From: Terriglobia bacterium
GTDB taxonomy: Bacteria > Acidobacteriota > Terriglobia > Terriglobales > Acidobacteriaceae
Direction: 5' to 3'
Length of the DNA stretch: 64,000 bases
NCBI GenBank assembly: GCA_020073165.1
Contig: JAIQFP010000006.1
Location: 186,001-250,000, forward strand
Shown here one piece after another: positions 8,539-18,348 of the stretch. The notes below the pieces were generated by a model that worked only from the letters and a program-made list of their open reading frames with translations, was not told the origin of the DNA and did no database searches. Within the stretch, counting starts at the first letter, position 1, and each line of letters opens with the position of its first letter. Both the position numbers and the translations under genes were made by a program.

Positions 8539-9318
8539 ATGCCCCTTTCCGCTGTGATCGTGGACGACGAGCAACTGGCCCGCGACGAACTCGCCTATCT
8601 GCTCAAGAGCATTGGCGACGTGGACGTCGTGGCCCAGGGCAAAAACGGCGTGGAAGGCGTCAACCTCATCAAGGAACACAATCCTGACCTCGTCTTCCTC
8701 GACGTGCAGATGCCCGGCTTGGACGGCTTTGGCGTGATCAAGAAGCTGCTCGACAAGAAAATTCCTCTTCCAAAGATCGTCTTCGCCACCGCCTTCGATC
8801 AGTACGCGGTCAAGGCCTTCGAAGTGAACGCGGTCGATTACCTGCTCAAACCCTTCGACAAGAAGCGGGTCGCACAGTCGGTGCAGAAGGCACGCACAAA
8901 GGTCGAGGCCGGCAGCCCATCATCCGAAAAGCTAGAGACGCTGATGCGCATGCTGGAGTCGCAGAAGCCGCAGGCTTCCAAGATCCTGCTCAAGTCCGCC
9001 GGACGCCTCTTCCTGGTGAATCAGAAAGACATCTGTTTCGCGTCTATCGAAGACGGAGTCATCAGCGTGGTCACCGGCGGACCGAACGGCATGGAAGGCC
9101 AATCCAACTGCCGCACTCTTGAGGAACTGCTCGACAGTCTCGATCCCAACCTCTTCTGGCGCGCCCATCGCTCCTACCTGGTGAATATCAATCGCATCAA
9201 AGAAGTCGTCCCCTGGTTTAAGAGCTCCTACCAGTTGCGCCTCGACGACAAGAAGCAAACCGAAATTCCCGTCAGCCGGGCCCAGACCAAGCGACTGCGG
9301 GAACTGTTCGGGTTGTAG
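8539..9318 (+). CDS. LytTR-type response regulator
   Basis: 259 residues. An N-terminal receiver domain has the acidic pocket VDDEQ, the phospho-acceptor Asp in LVFLDVQMPG (about residue 56), the conserved Thr/Ala region FATAFDQYA and the Lys in LLKPFDKKR. The C-terminal half is a LytTR DNA-binding domain (FASIEDGVISVVT, then RTLEELLDSL, FWRAHRSYLVNINRI, and ending ISRAQ-like PVSRAQTKRLRELF). Such proteins bind DNA as dimers after phosphorylation by a partner histidine kinase. No kinase gene is adjacent, so the partner must be elsewhere. Confidence 0.94.
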   Translation: MPLSAVIVDDEQLARDELAYLLKSIGDVDVVAQGKNGVEGVNLIKEHNPDLVFLDVQMPGLDGFGVIKKLLDKKIPLPKIVFATAFDQYAVKAFEVNAVDYLLKPFDKKRVAQSVQKARTKVEAGSPSSEKLETLMRMLESQKPQASKILLKSAGRLFLVNQKDICFASIEDGVISVVTGGPNGMEGQSNCRTLEELLDSLDPNLFWRAHRSYLVNINRIKEVVPWFKSSYQLRLDDKKQTEIPVSRAQTKRLRELFGL

Positions 9319-9526
9319 AAGCAAGACGCAGGCCGCCAGCCAAACTAGAAGCGATGTCCTGATTGGCCGTTGGGGTAGTTGGGAGGCAAGGCAAGCGTGC
9401 GTGCATTCCGTGGATTCGGCAAATCTCGCGCTTTGACAAACGATTGCCGTGCAGACCAAGGTGAACGCGCAAGAGAGATACGTCTTAAGCATGCGCCTCG
9501 GTTAGGCTGCGACTGAGTGGAGGCAC

Positions 9527-11242
9527 GTGGATCTTTACAGCGCAATGCAATATTTGTTGTTTGTGGCCATCATCACCGCCCTGGTGAAACCTTTGGGCGG
9601 GTACATGGCACGGGTCTTTTCCAGGAAGAGGACCCTGCTTGATCGATTATGCCTTCCGGTTGAGCGGCTTATCTATCGCATTGCTGCGGTTGATCCCAAT
9701 GTGGAGATGACCGGCAAGGAGTACGCGACTTGTTTCGTGCTCTTTAGCCTTGCCGGCACGCTTCTCTTGTATGCCGTTCTCAGAATGCAGCAGTTTCTCC
9801 CCTGGTTCTTCCCCCCATACCACACGACACCGTTATCCCCCGACCTGGCTCTAAATACGGCGATCAGCTTCTCGACGACCACTACCTGGCAGGCCTACGC
9901 CGGCGAGAACACGATGAGCTATTTCAGCCAGATGGTGGGACTTTGCGCACAAAACTTCCTGGCGGGCGCTGCGGGGCTAGCCGTGGGTGTTGCCTTCATC
10001 CGCGGTCTTGCCCGGCAACTCTCCGACACGCTCGGCAACTTTTGGGTTGATCTGACACGCAGCCTGCTTTGGATCCTGCTGCCGGGAGCATTGTTAGGCG
10101 CAGTGCTGCTCGTCTGGCAGGGCGTTCCGATGAACTTCCACCTCTATGCGGTCGCCAGGACCGTCGAGGGTGCCCAGCAGGTTATCCCGCAGGGTCCGGT
10201 AGCCGCACTAGAGATCATCAAGAATCTCGGCACCAACGGTGGCGGCTTCTTTAACGCGAATGGGGCTCATCCGTATGAGAACCCCACGCCGCTTACAAAC
10301 TTTATTGAAATGCTGGCGATCATGCTCCTGCCTGCGGCATTGACCAACACCTTCGGCAGGATGGTCGGCCAGCCTCGACAGGGATGGCTTTTCTACTGGG
10401 TGATGGTGCTTCTCTTCGGCTGCGGACTGGTCTTCGTTCATAACTTTGAACAGCGGGCGCCCCACTTAGGAGATGAGGGTTTCGGAAATAGTAGCGTCCC
10501 GTCTGGTGGGAACATGGAAGGGAAGGAGGTGCGCTTCGGCACCAGCGGTTCCGCCCTCACGGCGGTGGTTACATCGAACACGGCGACGGGATCCTACAAC
10601 TCAATGCACGACAGCTACACCTCGCTCGGTGGCATGGTTTTGCTGGTGAACATGCTACTCGGAGAGCTCATATTCGGAGGCCTGGGGACTGGTCTCTACA
10701 GCATGGTCATGGCCGCTGCGATTGCAGTGTTTCTGGCAGGACTCATGGTTGGGCGCACGCCTGAGTACCTGGGAAAGAAGATAGGGCCCGCGGAAAATAA
10801 GATGATCATGCTGTACGCTTTGGCCGCGCCGCTGGTCATTCTCCCGCTCACCGCGCTTGCCTTGAGCACCAGGATTGGACTGTCCGGGCTGACGACCAAC
10901 AGCGGCCCGCACGGTTTTACTGAGATTCTGTTTGCCTATGCTTCCTGCTTCGCCAACAATGGCCAGACCTTCGCCGGTCTGAGTGCAAACAGCCCCTTTT
11001 ACAACCTCACCACGACACTGGCGATGATGATGGGGAGATTCGGCTTGGCCATTCCTGCATTGGCATTCGCCGGTCTGTTTGGGCGTCAGAGAAGTACCCC
11101 TCCTTCGTCGGGAACTCTTCCGACCCACTCTTTTTCGTTCGGAGTCCTGCTCACGACCTGTCTGATAACGATGGTAGCCCTGAGCTATCTTCCTGCCTTG
11201 GCCCTTGGTCCCCTGCTCGAACGCTTGCTCTTCGGAAGATAA
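9527..11242 (+). CDS. kdpA: Potassium-transporting ATPase subunit KdpA (orphan)
   Basis: 571 residues, about ten membrane helices and close to the usual KdpA length. Hallmarks are VKPLGGYMARVF near the N-terminus, LGTNGGGFFNANGAHP, the AGLMVGRTPEYLGKKIG loop and FAGLSANSPFYN. In known Kdp, KdpA forms the K+ channel-like pore of the KdpFABC pump. Here kdpB and kdpC do not follow; the next gene is a small exported protein. Two pore loops differ from the usual sequence: TTTTWQAY where most have TNTNWQ, and ANNGQTF where most have GNNGSAF. It may be a second, divergent copy. The GTG start is supported by conservation rather than by ribosome-site spacing. Confidence 0.9.
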   Translation: MDLYSAMQYLLFVAIITALVKPLGGYMARVFSRKRTLLDRLCLPVERLIYRIAAVDPNVEMTGKEYATCFVLFSLAGTLLLYAVLRMQQFLPWFFPPYHTTPLSPDLALNTAISFSTTTTWQAYAGENTMSYFSQMVGLCAQNFLAGAAGLAVGVAFIRGLARQLSDTLGNFWVDLTRSLLWILLPGALLGAVLLVWQGVPMNFHLYAVARTVEGAQQVIPQGPVAALEIIKNLGTNGGGFFNANGAHPYENPTPLTNFIEMLAIMLLPAALTNTFGRMVGQPRQGWLFYWVMVLLFGCGLVFVHNFEQRAPHLGDEGFGNSSVPSGGNMEGKEVRFGTSGSALTAVVTSNTATGSYNSMHDSYTSLGGMVLLVNMLLGELIFGGLGTGLYSMVMAAAIAVFLAGLMVGRTPEYLGKKIGPAENKMIMLYALAAPLVILPLTALALSTRIGLSGLTTNSGPHGFTEILFAYASCFANNGQTFAGLSANSPFYNLTTTLAMMMGRFGLAIPALAFAGLFGRQRSTPPSSGTLPTHSFSFGVLLTTCLITMVALSYLPALALGPLLERLLFGR

Positions 11243-11521
11243 AGCGTTTGAATTGCTCGAGCCAGGAGGTCGCTGGTTCGAACGCATCCGATTCGCGGGA
11301 ACGGGGAAGACCAGCCTGTGCGTGCAAAACAATAACAGCCGCAGCTTGTTTGACCCTGCCCTAACCCACTTTGGGGCGATCTGAACCTGGTCGACGGCCG
11401 CGGTTACGACCGGGCTTGAACCTTCGTTGACATGCGGAGTTAAAAAGCTGGGTACGCTCATTGCATTCGTTTCTCCCTACGCGATAGACTTGTAAGCAAA
11501 GCATTCGTGGGGTAAATCGTC

Positions 11522-11791
11522 GTGCGGTTGATCTTGAAAACGGTCGCGTCGGTGTGCCTGTTGCTGACCCTTTGGTCAGCCATCGCATTCGTTGCTCACC
11601 ACCATTCGAGCGCGACCGAATCGGCCAAGTGCACGGTCTGTGCCGTCGCCCATCACGCTGCTCCCAAAACCACTTCCACGCTCCACATTGCAAGCTTCGC
11701 CCCGGTGTCCACCTTCCAACCGGAGCCGGTTTCTGCCAAGCAACGCCTCATCGCGTTCTCTCTCAGCGTTCGTCCGCCTCCTCAAGCCTAG
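11522..11791 (+). CDS. Small exported His/Cys-containing protein
   Basis: 89 residues. A signal peptide (LILKTVASVCLLLTLWSAIAF) is followed by a short mature part with a histidine cluster (AHHHSS) and a CTVC pair with further His residues. The arrangement suggests metal binding in the periplasm, but no named family is certain. It starts with GTG and ends 60 bp before the TonB-dependent receptor, so co-transcription is likely and a role linked to that receptor's substrate is possible. Confidence 0.6.
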   Translation: MRLILKTVASVCLLLTLWSAIAFVAHHHSSATESAKCTVCAVAHHAAPKTTSTLHIASFAPVSTFQPEPVSAKQRLIAFSLSVRPPPQA

Positions 11792-11851
11792 GTCTTACAG
11801 GAACCGAAAGATCGTCATTCGTTCTGTAACCCTATTTCTCTGGAGGAAATC

Positions 11852-14509
11852 ATGCTGGCTTCTTACAAGAAGTTGCTGTTTGCTGTTTTTGTCATCGTTT
11901 TACTCGTAGCGCTGGTTCCCGCCGCCAACGCACAGTCGGGCGGAAGCTCGAGCTCCGTGTCCGGCACAGTCGTTGATCCGTCAGGCGCGGTCGTCCCCAA
12001 TGCTACCGTCGAAATACGCAACCCGGTCAGCGCCTTCTTCCGCACCGTCACCACGGATAGCGCCGGAAAATTCACCATCCCCAACGTGCCTTTCAATCCC
12101 TATCACCTCACGGTGACCGCGCAAGGGTTCGCGGCTTATTCCCAGGACACTGACGTTCGATCCCTGGTTCCAGTGAGCCTAAAGATCAGCCTGACCGTGG
12201 GCGCTTCGAGCGAAACCGTAACCGTTGAAGCGGCTGGGGAAGACCTGCTTGAGAACACGTCCTCCTTTCACACCGACGTGGACCGCGGCCTGTTCGATAA
12301 GATTCCTCTGGAGAGCCCGTCATCCTCGGTAAGTTCCCTGGTGACCCTGGCGACGCCTGGAATCGCTGCCGATTCGAATGGCCTCTTTCACGGCTTGGGC
12401 GACCATGCTGAGAACTCCTTCTCCGTGGACGGTCAGCCGATCACGGACCAGCAAAGCAAGGTTTTCTCCAATCAGATTCCCCTCGATTCTGTCCAGTCGA
12501 TGGAGGTCATCGCCGGTGCGCCACCAGCGGAATTTGGCGACAAGACCAGCGTCGTCATCAACGTGACCACTCGTTCCGGACAGGGTGTGACCACGCCCCA
12601 CGGCAGCGTCAACGTCGGGTACGGCTCCTTTGGATCGTCCACTGGCAGCTTTGACCTCGCGTATGGCGGCCAGAAGTGGGGGAACTTTATTTCTGCCGGC
12701 GGCTTGAACACCGGCCGTTTTCTTGATCCCCCCGAGTTCACCGTGCTCCATGCCAAGGGAAATCAGGAGAATCTGTTCGACCGGCTGGACTTTCAACTCT
12801 CCAATGCCGACTCGATCCACCTGAATCTGGGACTTACCCGCTCCTGGTTCCAGACGCCGAATTCCTTCGACGCCCAAGACGCGACGGCTTGGGCGGGCAC
12901 TGGCGGCCTCGGGCCTGATGGCTTTCCCGTGGGCCCGGCTGACCAGCGCTCCCAGATCAAGACCTTCAACATCGCGCCGTCGTGGACCCGGCTGATCAAC
13001 AACAATACGGTCTTGACCCTCGGCGCCTTCGTACGCCGCGATCAGTACAACTACTATCCCAGCGACAATCCCTTCGCCGACCTGGCGACGGGAGTGCAGG
13101 CACAGACCGTGGGCGAGGACCGTTTCCTGACGAATGCGGGAATTCGTTCCGACGTCTCCTATGTGAAGGGAATGCACAACCTGAAGGCGGGAGTCACTTA
13201 TCAGCAAACCTTCCTGCAAGAGAACAACCGCCTCGGTATAGTCGATCCCGCCTTCCTGGCATCCCTTACCGACGCCACTGGGAATTCCTGCGTGGACGAC
13301 GAGGGCAACCCGATAGCCCCTCCCTGCACCACCTTGGCGCCTTTTGACCTGACGCGCGGAGGAGGGCTTTTCACATTTCGCGGGCACACGGATGTGAAGG
13401 AGTTGTCTCTGTACCTGCAGGACACGATCACCAAGGGCAGCTGGTCGTTTAACCTCGGGCTGCGTGGCGATTTCTACAACGCTCTGACCACGCACCAGGA
13501 AGCGGAACCCCGCCTGGGAATCGCCTACAACATCAAACCCAGCAACACGGTGCTTCGCGTTTCCTACGCGCGGGTGCTGGAGACTCCCTTCAATGAGAAC
13601 CTGGTGCTCTCCAACCTGGGATGCGGAGATCCGGTCTTGAACCCGCTGCTGGGCTGCGCGACGCCCGGTGTGACCCCGTTTAGTCCCGGCTGGCGCAATG
13701 AGTTCCACGCCGGCATTCAGCAGGCTCTGGGTCGGTATCTGGTCTTTTCCGGCGAGTACATCTGGAAATACACGCACAACGCTTACGACTTCAGCGTGCT
13801 CGGCGCCACGCCTATCACGTTCCCGATCGAGTGGCACAACTCCAAGATTCCGGCGGTGGCAGGCCGGGTGAGCGTGCCGAATTTCCATGGCTTCTCGGCG
13901 CTCATGGTCTTCTCCAGCGTGGCTTCGCGCTTCTTTACTCCGCAACTCGGTGGCGCAGGCGCCACGCCCTCGGCGCCGTTGGGAGTGTTCCGCATCGACC
14001 ACGATGAGAAGTTCAACCAGACCACCCACCTGCAGTATCAGCTTCCCAAGAACGGGCCCTGGATCGGTTTCAACTGGCGTTACGACAGCGGCCTGGTGGC
14101 GGGCGCCGTTCCGGTGGCCGGCGATACGACCACACCGGTCGATCTGACCGGCTTGACCGCGGATCAGCAGATCCAAGCTGGTCTTTTCTGTGGCAACGTA
14201 TTCCCCACCCTGACCTCGCCGCTCATCACCTGCGCGCCCTCTCAGTACGGGTCTACACGAATCTCACTACCTGCGCCGGGAACCGAGAATGACGATCATA
14301 ATCCTCCGCGCATCGCTCCTCGCCACTTGTTTGATGTCAGTGTCGGTGACGACAACCTGTTCCGTGGGGACCGTTACAAGTGGAGTCTCGGCTTTACGGT
14401 CATCAACCTGACCAACAAGCAGGCGCTCTATAACTTCCTCTCCACCTTCAGTGGAACGCACTACGTCACCCCGCGCACTTACACGGCGCAACTGGGGTTC
14501 CACTTCTAA
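11852..14509 (+). CDS. TonB-dependent receptor with carboxypeptidase-regulatory-like domain (Oar-like)
   Basis: 885 residues. A signal peptide ends near NAQSG, then a CarboxypepD_reg-like beta-sandwich (about residues 35-115, with VSGTVVDPSGAVVPNATVEI). A plug domain follows (about 130-240, SVDGQPITDQQ and VVINVTTRSG), then a long outer-membrane beta-barrel ending in YTAQLGFHF with a C-terminal Phe. A GGAGGAAATC ribosome site precedes the ATG. This type is greatly expanded in Acidobacteriota and Bacteroidota and is energised by TonB-ExbBD. The ligand is unknown; the preceding His/Cys protein hints at a metal or metal-complex. Confidence 0.93.
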   Translation: MLASYKKLLFAVFVIVLLVALVPAANAQSGGSSSSVSGTVVDPSGAVVPNATVEIRNPVSAFFRTVTTDSAGKFTIPNVPFNPYHLTVTAQGFAAYSQDTDVRSLVPVSLKISLTVGASSETVTVEAAGEDLLENTSSFHTDVDRGLFDKIPLESPSSSVSSLVTLATPGIAADSNGLFHGLGDHAENSFSVDGQPITDQQSKVFSNQIPLDSVQSMEVIAGAPPAEFGDKTSVVINVTTRSGQGVTTPHGSVNVGYGSFGSSTGSFDLAYGGQKWGNFISAGGLNTGRFLDPPEFTVLHAKGNQENLFDRLDFQLSNADSIHLNLGLTRSWFQTPNSFDAQDATAWAGTGGLGPDGFPVGPADQRSQIKTFNIAPSWTRLINNNTVLTLGAFVRRDQYNYYPSDNPFADLATGVQAQTVGEDRFLTNAGIRSDVSYVKGMHNLKAGVTYQQTFLQENNRLGIVDPAFLASLTDATGNSCVDDEGNPIAPPCTTLAPFDLTRGGGLFTFRGHTDVKELSLYLQDTITKGSWSFNLGLRGDFYNALTTHQEAEPRLGIAYNIKPSNTVLRVSYARVLETPFNENLVLSNLGCGDPVLNPLLGCATPGVTPFSPGWRNEFHAGIQQALGRYLVFSGEYIWKYTHNAYDFSVLGATPITFPIEWHNSKIPAVAGRVSVPNFHGFSALMVFSSVASRFFTPQLGGAGATPSAPLGVFRIDHDEKFNQTTHLQYQLPKNGPWIGFNWRYDSGLVAGAVPVAGDTTTPVDLTGLTADQQIQAGLFCGNVFPTLTSPLITCAPSQYGSTRISLPAPGTENDDHNPPRIAPRHLFDVSVGDDNLFRGDRYKWSLGFTVINLTNKQALYNFLSTFSGTHYVTPRTYTAQLGFHF

Positions 14510-14517
14510 AACGAGGG

Positions 14518-14555
14518 CGGCGGCCGGGTACGTACCAACCCGGCCGCCGTTCTTG
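14518..14555. terminator. Bidirectional intrinsic terminator
   Basis: A 12-bp perfect stem (CGGCGGCCGGGT / ACCCGGCCGCCG) with an 8-nt loop, followed by TTCTT. It sits between the convergent TonB-receptor and Crp-family genes. Confidence 0.8.
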
Positions 14556-14570
14556 CACCGCACGGAACTC

Positions 14571-15284
14571 TTATGCCGCGAGGGTTTCCAACGCCGTCCT
14601 GTTGCGAATCACCAGGGTCGAACCGTCCAGCCGAATCCATTCCTTCTTTTTCAGGTCGCTGAGCACGCGGGTCACCGTCTCCCGCGAGGCCCCTATCATT
14701 TGCGCCATTTCCTCGTGGGTCAGGCTGGCGCGAATACGGATCTCGCTGTTCCCGGTCTCCCGGCCGCCCGTCCAGGAGAGCAGCAGTCGCGCCAACTTTC
14801 CTGCCGAGGAGCGGGCCAACACCAGTTCCTGAATGTCGCGGTACGCCGATTGGAATTCCCAGCTCAGCGCCTGGGCTGTGCGCAACCCCAGCTCTCCATT
14901 CTTCTCCACCAGCTTGATGAACGTTTCACGTTCTACGAACGTGACCTGGCAAGGCCCGGTGGTTTCGGCTGTAAGTTCATACTCCGTTCCTGAAATTGCC
15001 GCACTCAGCCCCAGCGCCTCACCCGGTTGCGCGATCTTGAGAATCAGCACCTTGCCTTCCCGGGAGGTCGTTGACAGTTTCACCCTGCCGGAGCAAAGCA
15101 CGAAGGCGCCGCGCGGCTTCTGCCCTTCCACGAACAGCAAGGCCCCTCCGGGGTAGGTGCTCTGATGGCTCGCCGCGCTGAAGGACTTCAACATCTCGGG
15201 AGAGAGATTGCAGAAACAGGACTCGATCCGCATGTTGCAATGAAGACAGCTATCGATGATTTCCAGTCCGTACGGAGTATTCAT
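14571..15284 (-). CDS. Crp/FNR-family transcriptional regulator
   Basis: 237 residues from the ATG at 15284 (NTPYGLEIID). The N-terminus carries a cysteine cluster, CLHCNMRIESCFC, like the cluster-binding region of FNR-type proteins. A cyclic-nucleotide-binding-like beta-roll, a dimerisation helix and a C-terminal winged HTH follow, with the recognition helix ASRETVTRVL. E. coli CRP has SRETVGRIL there, so a TGTGA-type site is plausible. Whether it senses oxygen, redox or a nucleotide is inference. The reading frame is open for another 97 codons upstream (see 15285-15575), so a longer protein is possible. Confidence 0.88.
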   Translation of the reverse strand: MNTPYGLEIIDSCLHCNMRIESCFCNLSPEMLKSFSAASHQSTYPGGALLFVEGQKPRGAFVLCSGRVKLSTTSREGKVLILKIAQPGEALGLSAAISGTEYELTAETTGPCQVTFVERETFIKLVEKNGELGLRTAQALSWEFQSAYRDIQELVLARSSAGKLARLLLSWTGGRETGNSEIRIRASLTHEEMAQMIGASRETVTRVLSDLKKKEWIRLDGSTLVIRNRTALETLAA

Positions 15285-15575
15285 CCCTACCACCTCAATC
15301 AAGTTGTTGTGCCTCTGTGCTGCCTCCAATCCCGACGCCCCACCCGTCGCCGCCTCCCAATCAGGCAGACTGGCAGCAGGCAGTCGCAAATTTTGCGCTT
15401 TCGCCAGCCAGGCCCTGGCAATCGCGCGCACAGCGATATCGCGAGACTTCAAGCCTCGGATCAGTTCCCACCCTGCGCCGGCATCGGCCGTCTTGTGCCA
15501 AAGCAGACCACACCCAAACAAGAAAAGGGGATCGACGGGCGCCTGCTGCGCCCCATCCTTGTCATTCCCGACCAC
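15285..15575 (-). other. In-frame upstream extension of the Crp/FNR gene, HEAT-like
   Basis: There is no stop codon between a GTG at 15575 and the Crp start at 15284. The 97 codons read like coding sequence (GCGLLWHKTADAGAGWELIRG, then SRDIAVRAIARAWLAKA), reminiscent of a HEAT-repeat unit. The GTG has GAGG five bases upstream and lies just beyond the STAS stop codon. Either the Crp protein has an extra N-terminal domain or a translation restart exists at 15284, where GAGG is also present. Confidence 0.45.
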
Positions 15576-15583
15576 GCGTGCCT

Positions 15584-15865
15584 CTACCCTGTACCTTGTT
15601 GTTGGATCTCCTGCACCAGATGACGGCACTGCGCTCCCCGGCCCACTAGCGTGGCCCCGGCCTCGTGCATTTCTCGCAGCAGAGACCGTCCCTCGTCGTC
15701 CACAAACGTCACCGCGTCCAGTTCGATCACCAACGCCCGGTTGTCCGGCCCGCTCAACGCGTCCTGATAGCAACGCTCCAACTCCTGCACCCATACGCCC
15801 GCCAGCTTTCCTTCTAACCGGAGCGTTGCGCGATTGCATTTCTCCTCAACATGGATCCGGAGCAT
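15584..15865 (-). CDS. STAS-domain protein (anti-sigma-factor-antagonist-like)
   Basis: About 93 residues with the STAS pattern ATLRLEGKLAGVWVQELE, then ALVIELDAVTFVDDEGRSLLREM. In SpoIIAA-type proteins the loop after the third strand holds a phosphorylatable Ser. Here the equivalent stretch is VDDEG, so regulation by phosphorylation would differ or be absent. ATG at 15865 has GAGG upstream. It precedes the Crp gene with about 9 bp to the GTG, suggesting one transcript. Confidence 0.8.
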   Translation of the reverse strand: MLRIHVEEKCNRATLRLEGKLAGVWVQELERCYQDALSGPDNRALVIELDAVTFVDDEGRSLLREMHEAGATLVGRGAQCRHLVQEIQQQGTG

Positions 15866-16075
15866 TGCACCTCGACGGGACCCGAGACTCTGTTTTGTTC
15901 GCAGTCCGGCTACCAAAGCCACACGCCGCTCTACCTCGTTGTAAATAAGGGGGACTACTACCGTCGGAGCAGGATTGAACCGCCATTGCCGGCACTCGAA
16001 ATGACGATGGCGTGGCAGCTTGCCGATGTCTCGTCACCCGACTGCGGAGATTTTCCTCGGTCCGCCTCGGCCCGA

Positions 16076-18094
16076 TCAGCCTTCGTAGTCGGTGCGTGAG
16101 ATACCCATCTTCTGAATTCGGGATTGGAGCGTTGTCCGCTTGAGCCCCAGGCGCGCCGCCGCACCCTTGACCCCGGAAATCACTCCGCGCGTTTCCCGTA
16201 GAGCGCGAATGATGTGTTCTCGCTCCAGGCTCTCCAGGGTGCTGGCCTTGGAAGACTGCTCATAGACCGGCCGCAACTCCGTTAGCGGCACCTTCAGGAC
16301 CGAGCCGCTGGACAGAATCACAGACCTCTCGATGAAATTCTCCAGTTCCCTCACGTTCCCTGGCCATTCCCAGCTCACCAGAGCATTCATGGTTTCCGTG
16401 GGGATGGTTTCGATCTGCTTGTTCATGCGGCGGGCGAACTTCTGCACAAAGTAACGCACTAGCAAGGGGATGTCCGTGCTGCGCTCGCGCAGCGGCGGCA
16501 TGCGCAGCGGAAAAACATTGAGGCGGTAGTACAGGTCGCTGCGAAACTCCCGGTTGGCTACGCTGTCGGCCAGATCTCGGTTGGTAGCCGCAATCAGGCG
16601 TATGCTCACTCGGATGGTGCGCGCGCTCCCCAGCCTCTCGAACTCCTGGTCCTGCAGAACGCGCAGCAGCTTCGGTTGCAGTTCGGGGGGAATATCGCCC
16701 ACTTCGTCCAGGAAAAGTGTGCCCTTGTCGGCCAGTTCCAACCGCCCCACTTTCTGATTGATCGCCCCCGTGAATGCGCCCTTTTCGTGTCCGAACAGTT
16801 CGCTTTCCAGCAGCCCAGTAGGAATCGCAGCACAATTCAGCTTGATGAAACTGGCGTCCTTCCGCGAGCTCATCCGGTGGATGGCTCGCGCGATCAACTC
16901 CTTGCCGGTCCCGGTCTCACCAAGAATCAGCGTGGTGGCGTCGCTGGGAGCCACAATCTTGGCCTGCGTCAGGACCCGTTTCAGAGCTGAGCTCTCCCCG
17001 ATGATTTCTTCGAAGTTGAGTTCCGTGAGAATCTCGTCTTCCAGGTAGAGTTTTTCTTTCGAGAGCTTGTCCTTGAGATCCGCGATTTCCTGGTAGGCCT
17101 TGGCGTTGTCCAGGGCGACCGCCACCTGTGAGGCCACCTGGTTGAGTAGATCGATGTCCGCGGAGGCGAACGCACTGCGGTGGGTGGATGCCAGGTTCAG
17201 TGTCCCAAGGGCCCTCTTGCTGGTAATCAGGGGCACGCAACAGCCGGACTCCACTCCCAGCTCGAACAATCCGCTCACCGCCAGCGAACGTTCCATCCGC
17301 GGGTCGGAGCGGTTGAAAAACGCCACTTTCCCCTCCCGCAAGGCTCGCGCCGCCACTGAATCCAAGCTGGTGATGAAGGTCCCCACTTCAATCCCCTTCA
17401 CCGGAGTGCTCCGGGCGTGGACCCGGAGCCCGCCCGCTTCCGGCTCACACAACGCCAGGCTCGCATGGTCCACTTTCATCACCCGTCCCAGGCTTTCCAC
17501 AATCGTGGGACACAGTTGCTTCAGGTCGAGGCTGGACACCAGGGCCCGGCTGATCTCCAACAACGTTTGCAGCCGCTCCTTTTCGTCATGCAGCGCTTGC
17601 CGTGTGAGGGAATTCTCCAATGCCATCGCCACCAGCTCGGCTACGCGACCCAACAACCGCATATCCTCTTCCTGGTAGGCATTCAATTGCGAGCTGCCCA
17701 GCCCCAGCGCACCCAAGCGCCTTTGCGCCGTGGTGAGCGGTATCACGCAATAGGAGCGCAGGCCCTTTTCGCGAAAGAGGTCAAAGACTCGCGGAAAACG
17801 CTCCTCTACTTGGAGGTCGCGAACGACCAGTGGCTGCTGGGTTTGCCACACCCATCCGCTGGGGCTGCTCTCCACCGGTACTTCGGTAGGGGCGCCGGCA
17901 GAGCCGGTGCGTTCCCACATGTGCACCTGCATCACTTTTTTCTCGGGATCGTACCGGGCGAAGCTGGCAAGTTCGAAAGCCGTGACCGGGTGCAACCGTT
18001 TCGCCAATTCCGAGAAAAGCTCGGGCAAGCTGCGATGGTGACCCATAATGTCCGCCATCTCCAGCAAGGCTTCGTAGTGGCGCTCGAAGTCCAT
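16076..18094 (-). CDS. Sigma54-dependent transcriptional activator with two GAF domains (Fis family)
   Basis: 672 residues. Two GAF sensor domains (about 20-165 and 185-335) are followed by an AAA+ sigma54-interaction domain: Walker A GETGTGKE, the GAFTGA loop that contacts sigma54, Walker [13 protein letters not shown] and the arginine region [15 protein letters not shown]. It ends in a Fis-type HTH ([22 protein letters not shown]). Proteins of this plan hydrolyse ATP to open sigma54 promoters after a ligand binds the GAF domains. The ligand is unknown and no receiver domain is present. A palindrome lies about 190 bp upstream at 18280-18297. Confidence 0.95.
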   Translation of the reverse strand: MDFERHYEALLEMADIMGHHRSLPELFSELAKRLHPVTAFELASFARYDPEKKVMQVHMWERTGSAGAPTEVPVESSPSGWVWQTQQPLVVRDLQVEERFPRVFDLFREKGLRSYCVIPLTTAQRRLGALGLGSSQLNAYQEEDMRLLGRVAELVAMALENSLTRQALHDEKERLQTLLEISRALVSSLDLKQLCPTIVESLGRVMKVDHASLALCEPEAGGLRVHARSTPVKGIEVGTFITSLDSVAARALREGKVAFFNRSDPRMERSLAVSGLFELGVESGCCVPLITSKRALGTLNLASTHRSAFASADIDLLNQVASQVAVALDNAKAYQEIADLKDKLSKEKLYLEDEILTELNFEEIIGESSALKRVLTQAKIVAPSDATTLILGETGTGKELIARAIHRMSSRKDASFIKLNCAAIPTGLLESELFGHEKGAFTGAINQKVGRLELADKGTLFLDEVGDIPPELQPKLLRVLQDQEFERLGSARTIRVSIRLIAATNRDLADSVANREFRSDLYYRLNVFPLRMPPLRERSTDIPLLVRYFVQKFARRMNKQIETIPTETMNALVSWEWPGNVRELENFIERSVILSSGSVLKVPLTELRPVYEQSSKASTLESLEREHIIRALRETRGVISGVKGAAARLGLKRTTLQSRIQKMGISRTDYEG

Positions 18095-18279
18095 GGGTTA
18101 CTTCCACTGCCTTTCCGGGACAGTTTTTGTAAGGCCCTAACCACTCACCAAGATCTTCTGGCACCCGCCTTTCTCGTTCCTCAGAACTGTTGCGGCATAC
18201 ACACTTCGGCCAGTTGCGGATTGCCCGCAGGCGGGAAGGGTAACCGAAATTGTGGAGACTGAAACACCCGAGCTGGTCT

Positions 18280-18297
18280 TGTTCTGATTTCAGAACA
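18280..18297. promoter_or_regulatory. Palindromic operator candidate upstream of the sigma54 activator
   Basis: TGTTCTGA-TT-TCAGAACA, perfect 8-bp arms. On the minus strand it contains GAAATCAGAACAAGA (18277-18291), a 15-nt word found again at 20002-20016 just before the start of the gene at 20020. Confidence 0.4.
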
Positions 18298-18348
18298 GCA
18301 TCAACCAGGGCCTTATGGCAATTGGGAGGGTGCCCCATGGAACAGGGC

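Noticed and set aside
11260-11290. tRNA-like T-arm (GGTTCGAA) after kdpA
   Set aside because: The T stem does not pair and no acceptor, D or anticodon arm can be drawn.
12320-14176. 618-codon leftward frame opposite the TonB receptor
   Set aside because: Antisense shadow with no signal peptide or domain, typical of high-G+C codon bias.
18156-18172. Possible sigma54 promoter (TGGCAC...TTTC)
   Set aside because: It lacks the -12 GC and points towards no gene on that strand.
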